Assembly: GCA_964057225.1 (NCBI GenBank)
Contig: OZ059894.1
Location: forward strand, 6,297,501-6,361,500
DNA: 64,000 nt
Direction: 5' to 3'
DNA from: Auanema rhodensis
Taxonomy: Eukaryota; Nematoda; Chromadorea; Rhabditida; Rhabditidae
This document shows positions 14,101 through 26,907 of this stretch, piece by piece (position 1 is the first letter of the stretch; the number at the start of each line of letters is the position of its first letter). The notes beneath the pieces are model-generated. The model did not search any database, was not told where the DNA came from, and saw nothing but the letters and a program-made list of their open reading frames with translations. The position numbers and the translations under genes were made by a program.

Positions 14101-17100
14101 GTTTTCACATTATTCTTATAGATTTTTTTGAAACAAAATTCAAAAAGAAATGTATATATATATATTTGTTTTTTATATTATTTTATATAAACTGACAATA
14201 GCTAGATACATACGTCGAATAAATTTTTATATAGTGGTTATGGCTGAAACACGTTCACATTGCACAAGATTTAGATTGAAAATAGCATGATGCCTCTGAC
14301 ATTTTCAATAAATTTCCACACTTTGATTTTTATATTCAAAGATTATGTAACAAATAATGGAAATTGGATAAATATACAAAACAAAGAATGTTTTTCCGAT
14401 TATTTCTTACGAAGCTATTGACCAAATAAGAAATCGATTCAAGTTATTTCGTATTGTTGTTGTTGTTGTTGAATGGTTGATGATGTGGTTGAAGGAAAGC
14501 TATGTAATTGAATATAAGTGAAGAACTCAAGGAAATTTTGGAAAATCTCAGTTACAGTAATCGATATATGAAAGTTTGCATGTTTAGTGATTGTATTAGA
14601 GATGACATACTTATGTATATACATCAATGATTAAAGGCTTTCAAGAGCAATAAATCAGCACTATTTTCATACAAAAAAAATTATTTTTTGAAATATATTT
14701 ATACGAAATTTCCTAAGTTATTGAAAATATTTTGTTATTCTAGGGTACAGTTGAATTGGATACATGCATCTCAGCTTCTAACAAAGAACAAGGAATATAT
14801 GTTGAAGGTTTGCTGAACTTCCCCTTTCAACTTCAATATTTATATATGGAATACTTAAAAAGCAAAGAAAATGCACTTTAGACGGTTTATCACTCACACT
14901 AACTACTTGCAATCTATTCTCAAACAGCAAGAATGCCATTTCTGCACAGAATCTTCAAAGTTTGGAGATTCGCAAAAGTGTTATTGATGGAAACGGAGCG
15001 GGAATCGAAGTTCAAAACACCGAAGGATCTGAATTTTTATTAACGGTAATTATAAACTAAAAGTCAAATTATTTGAAGTAAAGGTAATAATAAAAATTAA
15101 AAATTATAATTTAAGTTATCAACTGTCAATATAAGTAATCATCATTACGGTCCAGCTATACATGTCAAAAGTTTAAAAACCATTATGGAAATAGAAAATT
15201 CAGCACTTTTCGATAATTATTTTGGTGTAATGAATTTAGAAGATAATTATATTCAGGTAATTACAATTTTTTCTTTTTTTTCTTCCTCATTTCGTCGGTC
15301 TTTTAATTATAGTTGGAGATAGCTAACACAAATATTACACGAAATAGAGGAAAAATCATTTATATTCCACTGTTAATGGCTGGACGAATTATAATAGGAA
15401 AAAATATTTTCACTTCAAATCAGTTTAATGAATATGCTGATCGTGAAGCTGTTATTGAAATTACAACAGGAGTTCATCGAGCTGAAGGTATATCATACAT
15501 GATACATTCTTTTCTTGGATTGAAATTTTTAAATTTCCATTATAGATGCCAGCATTAATATTTTTCAAAATGAATTTACAAAGAATATTATGAATGATGT
15601 AATCAGTGTTAGGAAGATTACAGGTTTTTAAATTTTCCCCTCCAAATAATGCAACCTTTAGTAATGTATCTCCGACTAAAAATGAAAAATACGCATAGCT
15701 TCACGTGAAACTTTACGTGTAACTTTACGTGTAAAATTATTTGAATATTGCAATTTAAATATAAGAATGATTCAATAATTATATAAAATTATATACAAGT
15801 ATGTAATGAATTATAGGATCACCAGTCAATACTATTATCAGTGATTGTGATTTTCATGGAAATTTAGCTCAGTCAATCATTCGAGCTTCAGGAATGTCAG
15901 CTACTATTCAATATAATTTTCTCCACAATGTTCAAGTTATTCATATTAAGAATATAAATACCAATAAATATTCTTTTAGACATCTTGTGATATAGCAGTA
16001 CCTGTACCATCACATGCTGAGGAATCAAAAAACTATTGGGGATATGATAACCATAAAGAGGTTTTTACATGTAAAAACTCTTTTTATTTTTTAAATCAAT
16101 ATATTACAGATTCTGGAGCATATATGTTCAAATAATGAATCATATGAACATTTATATTACAATCAAGATATTAATTTGAATCCTGATAGTTCTACAGCTT
16201 TTCCTTTACCTCCGGCCATGAATATAACAACAATACCATGGCCAATTTTAGGAAATACATATAATCTTATTAGAAATGAAGCAAACCCTTATTTGTATGT
16301 TTGATAGAAATATAATTTTTTAAATGTTTTTGTATGTTTTATTTCAGAATCAAAGAAGATATTATTATTAAACCGGATGAGACCGTTATCATTGAACCGG
16401 GAACAAAGTTATTATTTGCTCCAGGATCTGGAATAATAATTGAAGAAAAAGGTTCGAACCAAAAGCTATTCATAAATTTCTTGAATTTTTATTTATTTAG
16501 GAAAACTTTTCCTCAACGGGACTGTGGGAAATGAGATTATAGCCGGTGTCAGTGGCACAGGTACTTGGAAAGGAATCTCTGTAAAACCTGGTGAGACATG
16601 ATGATGATACGTTTACAAAAAAATATTTAATTTTCTTATAGGTGGTATGATATCATTAACTGATACAACAATCAGTGACGCTGCTATTGGACTGTGGATA
16701 GATTCTGATCGTGCTACACTCACTCGAGCACATATACAACGGCCTACCGTAATCTTATTGGCATACTGTACTTCATAATTTTTTGAGATTTTAGGTTCAT
16801 GGTATTGAACTAACAGGGAATTCTGCAAGTGAACATAACTTTGGAGGGTCAACTATAGAAGAAGCTTTAAACTCCGCTATTGTTGTAGATGAACGTCGTA
16901 CTGATTTGTTAATAAGGTAAATTTGAATGATTTAAAAGTATATTTTGAAGTTGATTATAGTAATGTATCGATAACGGATCCATCAATGAGTGGCATTGAC
17001 TTTGTTTCTCCATCAGCTAATTTACAACTTAAACATATAAATGTGAGATATCTTATTGTTGTCTTAGAAGCCAATTGTTTATTTTAGATTACTGGTGGTA

Positions 17101-20100
17101 GATCCCATTCAATTCATATTTCGGAGTATGCTACAGCTCCACTTCAATCACTTCTAATAGAAGATGTTCTAATAACAAATCAAAAGCGTGGACATTCAGC
17201 AATATTTGTTAATAGTGGTTGGATAAGAAATTTGACGATTAATCGTTTAAAAGCTCATGGAAATTCAGTTCCATCATTAGTTATTTCATTGGATGTATCA
17301 ATATTATTTACTGATATTCTATATTATATTTTGTATTTCAGTGTAATGCTGCACCGTCTTTAACAACTATCAGAAATTCTGAATTTCTTGATAATTTAGA
17401 CACAGTTGTCCTTATGCAATTAGGAGAATGTGGTGGATTAAACTTTTTTAGAAACGTTTTTCGATCTAACAACCAAAATGAAAGAGGAGGTGCTTTACGT
17501 ATTGATGTGCAACCAGCTGAATCAGTTAGTTTAAATTCATCTACAGCTTTTTAAATCAAAGTTATTTAGAATTCCATACCCATAACAGTTGCGGGAAATA
17601 ATTTCTTCGAAAATAAAGGAGATTTCACCGCATTTTTGTCATCAGAAAACGCTGGAATTATTGGAAAATTTGAGAATAACTCATTAGAAGGTTGCTTATT
17701 CAATATATGATATGGGATTCTATTTGTTTTGACTACTTCAGATAATTCAAATTCTGTTGCCACAGTTGTTCTTACTTCACCTCATTACTCCATACATCGT
17801 AATAGATTCGCAAATCCACATTCTGCCTATGAGATTGAAGCTAGAGGAGATGGTAGTTGGATTGCAGATGGAAGTGATAACTGGTGGGGAACATCAGATG
17901 AAGAACAAGTAAAACCACGATTGAAAAGCTTTGAGGGTATTATAAATATTCCAAAGTTTATACAACAATATTTCTTAAGGTTCAATTAAAATTGATCCAA
18001 TACGTACTGGAGAATTTCATCCTGACATCGCCATTACTCATCCTGATGCAGAACTTCCTCTACTTACAACACAGTATGAAGCATGTGCTCATGTAAACTA
18101 TTGTTCTTATCGTGGTACATGTCTAGGTTTTACAATTCAAAATTATTCTTAAAGTCAGAAAACGTTTTTTTAGCTGGAATTTGTGTATGCCCTGTGGGTT
18201 ATATAGGATCAGATTGTTCAGTACTTGTTGGATGTAAGAATAATTGCTCTTCTAATGGTGTATGTGGACTTTTCAATGTTTGTGCTTGTAATGAAGGTTA
18301 GTTTTGAATAATTTCTTAAATTTAAAGTAAAAGTTTTCAGGATGGAAATCATCTGATTGTTCAGTTCCAATTTGTAAGACAAGTTGCGGTGGGCATGGAT
18401 TCTGCGTGAGTAAGGACATATGCCAATGTGATCCTGGCTGGACGGGTAAGTCGTTGAAAACAAACAATCTCTATCATCGTTTTACAAAAAAATAAAAATT
18501 GTGATAGTGTTGATTCCTATGAAGAATGGAATTGTGTTCATTACTCTGCTCTTTCAGGTGTTGATTGCTCGGAAGCTGCATGTTCCCCATCCACATGTAT
18601 ACATGGTCACTGCAACGAAAAAGAGGAATGTGCTTGTGATCAAGGTTATAAAGGAAAAATGTGTACACAACCTATATGTACTTCATGCTCTTTAAATGGA
18701 CGATGTATTGCTCCAGAAAGATGTGAATGTTATGAAGATTATGGAGGGAAAGTATGTCAACTTCATATATAACGATATACATGCTTTAATAATCTTTTAT
18801 TATAGGATTGTAGCAAATGTATTGGAACATATTGTAATCAATGTGATTTTGATTGTGATCATGGAATATGTGAATCCACAACACGGTATTGTGTTTCAAC
18901 ACAACTCTTCAATACAAATTTGGTTTTACAGAACATGCAGTTGCTCATCTGGTTGGAGTGGAGCAGCATGTGATGTGTGTTCATCATCCTGTGTTACCGA
19001 ACCACCAACTCTTGTATATATACAGCCATCTACTTCGTCAATTTTAGAATTATCAGAATCATTAATAACAGTTTTTGGAAAATATTTTCATAAGTAACAC
19101 ATATTCTTGAAAACATTGTTGTGAACAAAAGCATTTTACAGAACAACCAATAATGAATATACATGTGTTTTTGGTACACAAAAAACCAAAGGACTACGAA
19201 TATCATCCACCCTAATGAGGTTTGAGAACTAAAATTGTATGAATTATAACTAAAGTTTATTATTATAGATGTCCTATTCCAACTAATTTAACTGTTGGAA
19301 GACATTTATTTAATGTTGAATCATTAGGAGTTGTAGCTCAACCTATTGATAATCGTCCAGTAAGTTCAAATATTTCATACTCATCGAATTGCTTTTAAAC
19401 TTTGATTTCAGCTTCACTTCACGGTATATGATTCTTGTCGAGCAAGTCAATGTCATGGTACATGTTATGGACCACTGTGCCTCTGTCCACGCGGAAAAAC
19501 TGGAATGTTTTGTGATATTATAGGTGCAAATTAATTTTTTTGAAAATCCTATCTAACTTCAAAATTAATTTTAGAAGTTATGCCAGAAATAGATCAATTA
19601 TTCTTAACTAATCAAGTTGCTAATAAAGCTGTTGAAGGAGTTCCATATATAGTTTATTTACCATCTATGGTGAGAATTAATTTATAAGAAAAAAACAATA
19701 AATTCTTTATTATAGCCTGGTACGGTACTTCGAGTTAATTCAACAATACCTGATTTGAATTTTGATAGCTCACGTTCTCTCTTAGAATGGGCTGATCCTG
19801 TTGGTCAGAAGAATCCTTATACAATAACTGTTTTTGCCAATTCATTAGCAGGTTTCAATCATCGAAACTTTAAATATTTATAAATATAAGTATAATGTTA
19901 TAGGAGAAAGCCGTTTAGCATGGAATTTATCAATTGAACCATCATATAATCCATATATTGATAATATAACATCAGAAGGTAAAACAATGATAGTAAAAGG
20001 ACATATAGATAATGCTGTAAGATAAATTAATTTAATAAACATGAATTATATGAATTATTTTAAGAAATTGAGCGGAATGCCAGTTATAGTCAAATTACGC

Positions 20101-23100
20101 AATGGACGAAGTTATGAAGAAGAAATTGAAGTGAAAGCTGATGAAAATGGACAATTTTCTTATTCATTTATACCAAATGGAGTTGGAATATATGATATTG
20201 TAAACAAAATAATTTAAAGATTTTTTGATTATTTCATTTCAGTCAGTAAGACATCCTGGAAATAGCTCAGGCGATTCTAAAATTGAGAAAATAAACATTC
20301 AAAATGAAGAAGAATCAATACCAAGAGATCCATACAGTTATGGTGAATTAATTGGAATTCATGGTATTATATCATAATCAAACGATATATTTTGAAATAT
20401 TTTATTTTCAGATAAAAGCTGTAAGCTTAAGTTTTTAAAAGATTCTAAAAACTTTATAAGTGAAGCAGAAGTTGGTAATGGGAAAATAGTTAAAGTTGAA
20501 TTAAAAGATAACAGTGTTGATGAAGAAGTTGTTTTACTCAATTGTGATCATAATCAAAATGAGTTTTTTATGTAAGAATTCAACTTTTTTATTTTCAATA
20601 GAAAATTAATTTTTAGCATAAAAAAGAAAGAGCCTGTTCATGATCCTGAAATTGAGATTTCTCCTAATCAATTGATTATAAAACAGAATATATCTAATCC
20701 AAGATCTCATATAATTCAAGTAATAATTTTAAATTTAAATTTATTAAATTTATATTCTTTCTAGTTATCGATACGTACAAATGGTATTCAGTTATTAGGA
20801 CCAATTCAGATTACTTCATCAACAAATAGAATTGTTGTTCTTACAACAAATATTTCTCCAGATAAATTTTCTGATTATTCAAATGGAAAATCTGGTTAGA
20901 TATATACTATACAAATATAAATATATAATATATATTTATATAATTATTTCAGATCTTTTAATATCATTTCAAATGGATATTTCTACTGTTCATAATGGTA
21001 CAATATCAATTATTTCAAAAAGAAAGGTTATATTATAAATATTAATGTTATACTAAATAAGTTTTTTTATAATTTAGGAATTAAAATCATTATCTTATTC
21101 AATTGTACCGGAAAATTCTGATTTATTCAGAGGAGAGAATTTCAAAATGAGTATTTGCTTGTATGATGAGTTAAGATCCTTACGAAACAAACTTGATTCA
21201 ACTAATTCCTTGGCTTCTTTATCAATCACAAATCTTCAAACAAAAAAAGATTTAACGGAAAGTTCTAGTATAACTATAAATGGTAAAGACAATGTACTGA
21301 ATCTAATTTAATGTTCTAATATTTGCAGGAAATCAGGCCGAGTTTTGGATTCCAGAAGGTATGTATCAGATCACAGCTCAATCTGAAATGCATAGAAAAT
21401 TAGATGAATTCATTTGGGTAATATCAATTCTTAAAAAATTTTGAAATTAAAGAGTATATTTCAGCTTTCTCCACATAATTCTTCAATTTGCTTGGAACTT
21501 AAATCTCTATCACCATTAGTTCCAACTCAAACTGAAGATGGAAATTGGCATATAACAGAAATTAATAAACAAATAGTAGAATATCTTTATATTTCAAATT
21601 ATTTTTCATCAAAATTTGTTTAGAATTCATTTCCATATATCACATTCCAACCAAATTCTATCAATTCCACAGTAAAAGCCATTTTTGCTACCGTAAATGG
21701 TCTTGGTAATGGTATATTATCTCCAAGAATAGCAACAAATAAATTTTTGAAACTGGTAAGAAATACTTCTTCCAACTGTTAATTTTGGGAAAAAAAATAC
21801 TTGCAATGAATTCGAATTTCAGGTACCTCGTGTACGTTCTGTAGCTGTGAATGAATCATTTTGGATTCAATTGGAACATCAACAACGTAGAAATCCAAAT
21901 CCAGTAAAGTGTGATGCATATTTAATCGACGTGCCTTATGATTTTTTGCCTGAGGCATCTGATGGGATCATCAGATTGTCATCTCCATTACTAATTGAGT
22001 TTATATCTCATAAATCAAAAGAATCACTTCAGATATGCGACGGTAATAACAATTAATTTCCTTTATATATCTCTATATCTCATATAAAAATAATAAAAAA
22101 TAAGAAATAAGAAAGAAAATTTAATATTCTCCTTTCTTATTCAAATAATCAAAAATGAATTTTATTCTTATATTTATTATGAATTTTCAGAAGCTGGTAA
22201 TCATGTTATACCATCAGCTACAACTACTAATGTATTATGCGATTGTTCACAAGGTGCTAAAGCTAATTGTCGAGCTATTTATAGGTATAATTATTAAGTT
22301 TGAAATAATTCACTATGTTTAAAACTAAATCAGATCTCCTGCTTCATGTGGATCATCTTGGAATCGTATAGCTGATGATACTGTATCTCTTCAAGTTGTC
22401 TCAGCTTTCTTGCTTATGATCTCCGAATGCAATGATGTCAAATTGAATTTTACACAATTATATGATACCCTTCAGTATGTTATCGTTCATTGTTTTTGTA
22501 AATATCAAATATTCAAATGAGCTTTTAGATGTGTTTCAAGCTTAGAAAGTAAGTGTCCTTTATCAGCTCAACAACCTCAAAGAAGTAAACGACAACTTCC
22601 TGGTTCAGTGACTGATATGTTGATACTACAACATGATGTTACAAGATTTTTAAGACAGGTTATTATCCAGAAAATATTAAAGAAATTTCGATTGAAAGTT
22701 TTTCCAGATTTCTGGAGTATCTGAAAGTTTTATAAACCCATTAAGTGTATTCAACTCATTAGACTTACAATCAATACGAATTGCTTCTCTCTATCAGGAT
22801 TTCATACAAAGATTACAGGTAATTAACCCTTTAAAATTGAATTCTTCATTTAATATTTTTGCTTTTTAGGATGTTTTTCCTCCATTTATATTAAATTCAA
22901 GTCGTGAAACAATTGATTTACTTATAACAGCTATTGGAGATCAGTCAGAAGATGGAAATTACATATCTTCAGAAGAAGAATCTCTAGTTAATTGTGAGAC
23001 TTTTTTGAATTTTATTTGGAAACAAAATAAAAATATATTTGTTTATAGCTAATCGTTTAACTTCATTTTGGAATAATACTGTAAAAGACTGGAATTCCGG

Positions 23101-26100
23101 TAAATGGTCATCATCAGAGCACAATGGAATTTCATTTGCTTCAATGAAGCAACTTATAGCATCATCTGATCGTTTAAAATCTTTTACACGTCAGGTATGA
23201 TTCACCATTTGAAAACATAAAATTTTACTCGAAATCTTGTAGAATGGAGGTACAGATCCATATTCTGTATTACATGAATATTTAGGTCGATTACTGAAAA
23301 CAACAAGTAATCCTAATACGGTAATCAAATTTTTCCGAATGATTATTATATTTTCATTATATTTAGATTTGTGCCAAAGCTTCGGTTATGATTCAACCGG
23401 AAAATATTTTTGAAAATGACGTCATCACAATAGATGTTTTTGTTAAAAATGAACGGGTTAGATAACTATATAAATTATATATAATATGTATAGTTAAAAT
23501 ACTTTTTTACAGTCTATTCCATTAACACAAGTCTCAATATCCGTCGATATTGTACGAGATGATGCATTTTCACCTCAAGCAAAGCTGGTTGCTAATGGAA
23601 TATCCATGAATACTTTATCGGCTCAAGGTGTTTTAGCTCCAAATAGTACATTTGTAGCATCATGGACTAAACGAATTATATTTGCAAATCAGCTAACTTC
23701 GCCAGCTAAATATCAAGTGATTGTCGTCATTCTTTCTTTTTAAAATTTCTTTGTAATTTAGTTAATAATTGCTTTGTCTTTTACTATTCTTGGAAAAGAA
23801 TCAAAGCAACGTCTAGCTACACGTACACTTGAAGTACATCCAATCAGAAGCTTGAAGGTATATTTCATTAAAATATTCTTTTTAAATTTAAAAAATAATA
23901 AGTAAAATATATTTATAATTATACAAAATATATTATTTCAGTTAGTATATTTCTTATCTCCAACATTATCTTCATCAAATTTGCCATTTTCAGTTATGAC
24001 ATCAATTATGAATAATGGGTATTTATATAAAAATAGAATATTATAATTTTTTTTTGAAATATATATTTAGATATACGGATATGGATTCTGTTCGTGTTGA
24101 AGGAACGGATATTCAAGTTTCTAATAAAGATAATCATCCATTAGAATTTCATATAGAGGGAATGCAAATTAATGATGAAAAGAAAAGTATGTATAACAGT
24201 TATGAAAAGTTTGAATTTCAAGTTTTTAGTTCCTACAACTGCATATGATGTTGGTCCAATAGCTTCTGGAAGTTCAAAAACAGTTATAATGAATATAACT
24301 TCATCTGATTCACTTGTATTCATATATAGATAGTTCATATTAATTATAATTTTTCTAATTATTCAGGCCTACATAGCAAAAATTAAACACCAAATATCAG
24401 CTAATGGAAGAACAGTAGCTGCTGATGATAGTAGTATATATAAAGTACATGCAAAAGCTGGACAGAATGGTTTTTCTACTTTTACATCTTTGTTGCAAAC
24501 AAATTACTTCCAGGTATTCTTGTTTCACTAATGGAACAAGATCAACCTCTATTCTTCTTCCGACCAGAAACTGGAAATATTGTGAATATTATTCCATTAC
24601 AATTCCAAAAAGTATAAATCAACTGATCAATGATTAAATTTATTTTGAGACTCATTTCCTTTCAGAGCTCGATAGAGGAAGCAACAAATCCGACTCGTAC
24701 GATAGTTCAAGGAAATTACAAAAACACGTATGATTTGCTATGCTCATTAGCAATTCTGATTTCTATTGTTTTGTTTGTTTTTTAGTGAATCAAGATCTTT
24801 CTTTGGATATTTATATGGATCAGTACCATATCCTAAAGTTCCATCAAACTATGAGCTCATTCAAATCCGTGCACAAGGAGGAAATCGTTTAAGGGATGTA
24901 CATCCAATTACTTGGATTGACGGAGCTCAAGAAGTGATTTTTTCTATTTTTTTTTAATATTCTATTAATATACTTTAGGAGAAAAAATTGCACTTTATTG
25001 ATAGTGGATCACTAAGTCCAGGTTATGAGCAATCATATGATTTTGTTTTTGCGGATCCAGCTGTTCTTTCAGTTCCTAGATTTAGCCAAAATTCATATAG
25101 AATTCAAGTAAACAACAAAAATTAAGAATTATTAAAAATATTTTGAGCTTTAGCTTCATCGTGATGCATGGCCTGAAGTCGGAAATGATATAGGTCGAAT
25201 TACAGTTGAGAATGATAATCAAAATATGGAATACTCCTTATATTCTCCAGATGATTCAGCAACATTCAGTGTTAATCCCAAGTCAGGTAAAATATAAAAA
25301 TTGAATAAAATGGTATACAGTATAACCTATAGGCCACATTTTTCTGGACTCACCTGTTTTACCTGGATCAGAATTTTGCTTCATTCTCAAAGCAAAAAAT
25401 TCTAATGGTGAAGAAGCTGCTGTACCTATTTCTATCAACACTGGTATGAGAAACTTCTCAACTTTTCTAAATTATATTTTGATTTTAAGGCGGAACTAGA
25501 CGTGATTGTATAAGTTTCAATACGTATGGTCTTACTTCACATGTTCATCCCGAATTACCTCTTGTTGATTTCCCAACACCTTTTCCTGTTTTTCCAACTT
25601 CTGATTCATATGAATCAACAGAACTTCCATCATCTGAGCCTCCTCCAACTAATTTTCCTACGCCACCTACATTTTCTACAACAGATCCCTTTCCCTCACC
25701 CTCCGACTTATCAGTCACAACGGAAACATACACAAGCACGGAAGTTTTTCCTGAACCATCAATCTTTCCCACGAGTAATCTTTATGGAGACACTACCACG
25801 TATTTCCCTCAACCCTCTGTTCTACCCACCGGAGAAACTCTCGAAGATACAACAACATTCTTTCCCCAACCTTCTATTCTTCCAACATGGGAAATACATC
25901 CGGATACAACAACTGATTTGGTTTCAACAGCTCTTCCAACAAGTGAAAATAATCTGGAAACAACAACTGGATTTTCAAATCCATTAGGTCTATTAACATC
26001 AACATTGGGTAAGACATTACATACATTTTTAAACATCTTTTCCTGTTTTTCAGCAACCGATCGAACAACTGAAGAGATTACACATGAGCAGGAAACAACA

Positions 26101-26778
26101 ACACCAGATAAATCTGTGTACTCCACACATGAAACATTCCCAGATAGCACTTTAAGCCCAGTTATTACCACAGCTGCAACTACAACTAACTACGTTACTA
26201 CAACAATTGAAGATGAAGTATCTACACAGAATGCCTTTACTGTATCTTCCCTTTCATCTACACTCCCAACTACTGATGAATCTCAATTTACCAAAGAGCC
26301 TGTCTTAACTTCAACTCTTCAAACAGTGCCTACAGCATTAACACATTTCCCGCTTGATTTGACAACGCAATCAGATTTTCCTACACCTCCAACTGATTTA
26401 ACACCAGAATCAACTTCGAGCACCCGCTTCATATCCCTTATTCCGTGGATACACTTTTCAACCGGAAACCCATTAACTGTTTCTCCATCAACCACTGTTC
26501 CTACTTGGACTTCAACTGAACATACAACAGAAAATCCAATCGAGCTATCAACAGTGTCTGGTGCAGAGTACACACATCTCATCACACCCGATCCTACTCC
26601 AACTCTAATGACTGCTGAACCTGTTATAACGTCCACCGAAATACCAATAGCTCCCACAATGCCTCTAGCTACAGAGAATCCGTTCTATGCTAATGCTTGC
26701 TCAAAAACCTCATCATCAATCTATTCCATCATCTGTGAATTGAGCAAAGTTATAACAAATGGGACAAAGATATCTTGA
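11101..26778 (+). CDS. Giant secreted modular protein: beta-helix, EGF, IPT-like, cadherin-like and mucin-like domains
   Basis: I do not recognise a named orthologue; the beta-helix style recalls the extracellular part of insect Bark beetle/Anakonda. The model has about 72 exons, keeps phase throughout, and encodes about 3,209 aa. Exons: 11101-11146, 11191-11259, 11337-11442, 11698-11782, 11967-12058, 12811-12915, 12963-13138, 13185-13271, 13316-13449, 13497-13571, 14744-14807, 14882-15045, 15116-15256, 15313-15487, 15546-15623, 15817-15935, 15980-16060, 16110-16294, 16348-16451, 16501-16590, 16642-16748, 16795-16916, 16961-17042, 17088-17294, 17342-17524, 17570-17690, 17742-17936, 17980-18126, 18174-18296, 18341-18445, 18558-18751, 18806-18885, 18932-19093, 19142-19219, 19269-19359, 19412-19523, 19575-19669, 19716-19851, 19904-20016, 20065-20199, 20243-20363, 20412-20571, 20617-20719, 20765-20894, 20953-21026, 21078-21282, 21329-21417, 21465-21575, 21624-21755, 21823-22042, 22191-22284, 22334-22474, 22529-22658, 22708-22818, 22870-22993, 23049-23194, 23243-23320, 23367-23456, 23513-23716, 23762-23857, 23942-24018, 24071-24186, 24230-24315, 24367-24469, 24514-24611, 24666-24727, 24786-24933, 24979-25107, 25154-25286, 25333-25443, 25490-26008, 26054-26778. 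The protein starts MSWLYLIIFLELLLP, a signal peptide. No membrane anchor is visible, so it is probably secreted to matrix or cuticle. Least certain: the start of exon 6 and the exon 9/10 junction. Confidence 0.85.
12811..12915 (+). other. Exon 6: basic linker with furin-type motif
   Basis: Part of the giant gene. This exon gives an Arg-rich linker ending in RRRRFKR (about residues 162-168), directly before the first beta-helix module. Proprotein convertases cut after such motifs, so the N-terminal 150 residues may be a removable prodomain. The acceptor (TCTTAAG ending at 12,810) fits the phase but is weak. The 750-base intron before it holds no other convincing exon. Confidence 0.55.
12963..16060 (+). 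other. Beta-helix module 1 (exons 7-17)
   Basis: About residues 190-599. It opens with the capping pattern VVEAGKVLRIEEGSRLLF followed by G-D-G-A-G-L-I-V-Y-G and T-L-I-V-N-G. It continues with repeated short strands of the type S-x-I-x-I and N-x-I-x-N, as in right-handed parallel beta-helices. It closes with NYWG in exon 17 (15,980-16,060). Such folds act as rigid adhesive or carbohydrate-binding rods. The function here is inference. Confidence 0.7.
13572..14743 (+). other. Intron 10 of the giant gene (1.17 kb)
   Basis: This is the longest intron of this gene. It contains a short GTT trinucleotide run at about 14,454-14,471 and otherwise AT-rich sequence. Open frames here are short and show no protein sense or splice-bounded structure. 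I see no nested gene. Confidence 0.7.
16348..17936 (+). other. Beta-helix module 2 (exons 19-27)
   Basis: About residues 661-1,064. It opens like module 1, with IIIKPDETVIIEPGTKLLF then APGSGIII and a G-K-L-F-L-N-G-T strand. It has the same T-W-K-G-I turn (GTGTWKGISVKP against GTKWKGILMKS in module 1). It closes with NWWGT in exon 27. The matching start, middle and end show that the two modules are an internal duplication. Confidence 0.75.
17980..19093 (+). other. EGF-like repeat cluster (exons 28-33)
   Basis: About residues 1,098-1,300. Six to seven consecutive EGF-type units appear, recognisable by C-x-C-x(5)-G-x(2)-C endings such as CVCPVGYIGSDC, CQCDPGWTGVDC and CACDQGYKGKMC. They have short C-x(3)-C-x(5)-C heads, tenascin/teneurin style. 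Calcium-binding consensus residues are not obvious. Exon ends fall repeatedly in phase 1 inside the final loop. Confidence 0.85.
18932..19523 (+). other. IPT/TIG-like stretch followed by one more EGF unit (exons 33-36)
   Basis: After the EGF cluster the chain reads PPTLVYIQPSTSSI, then an immunoglobulin-like fold with a TVFGKYF strand, a C-V-F-G turn and an RCPIP turn. This resembles IPT/TIG domains (about residues 1,295-1,390). Exon 36 then adds an EGF unit (C-H-G-T-C then CLCPRGKTGMFC). Confidence 0.5.
22529..22658 (+). other. Exon 53: second convertase-like site
   Basis: The encoded stretch contains QPQRSKRQLPG, with RSKR at about residues 2,133-2,136. This is a classic furin consensus between a cysteine-bearing region and a helical region. 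Cleavage would split the product into parts of about 2,100 and 1,070 residues. Whether it is used is inference. Confidence 0.55.
24979..25443 (+). other. Cadherin-like domain (exons 68-70)
   Basis: About residues 2,672-2,795. The order of motifs is cadherin-like: RFSQNSYRIQLHRDA, then G-N-D-I-G-R-I-T-V, a YSLYS strand, F-S-V-N-P-K-S-G-H-I-F-L-D and F-C-F-I-L-K-A-K-N-S-N-G. These correspond to the start, the (F)xIdxxtG turn and the last strand of a cadherin repeat. The usual calcium-binding DxNDN and DxD motifs are degraded, so it may not bind calcium. Confidence 0.55.
25490..26778 (+). other. Mucin-like Ser/Thr/Pro tail (exons 71-72)
   Basis: About 410 residues very rich in Thr, Ser and Pro, with irregular repeats such as TTDF, TTTFFPQPS, TTENP and LPTS. 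This is expected to be densely O-glycosylated and extended. The chain ends with a short segment holding two cysteines (NACSKT, IICELS) and stops at TGA 26,776-26,778. No GPI signal or membrane helix follows. Confidence 0.85.
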
Positions 26779-26907
26779 ATATCTTAGTAGAATAAGATAT
26801 GAAGCTGAGATTAAAGTTAAATTTATCACAAATTCATTTCTTTCAATTGATTGTTGTTGTTTTATTTTTGAATATTGTTTGTAAACAAAACATTTAATTT
26901 ATTATTG

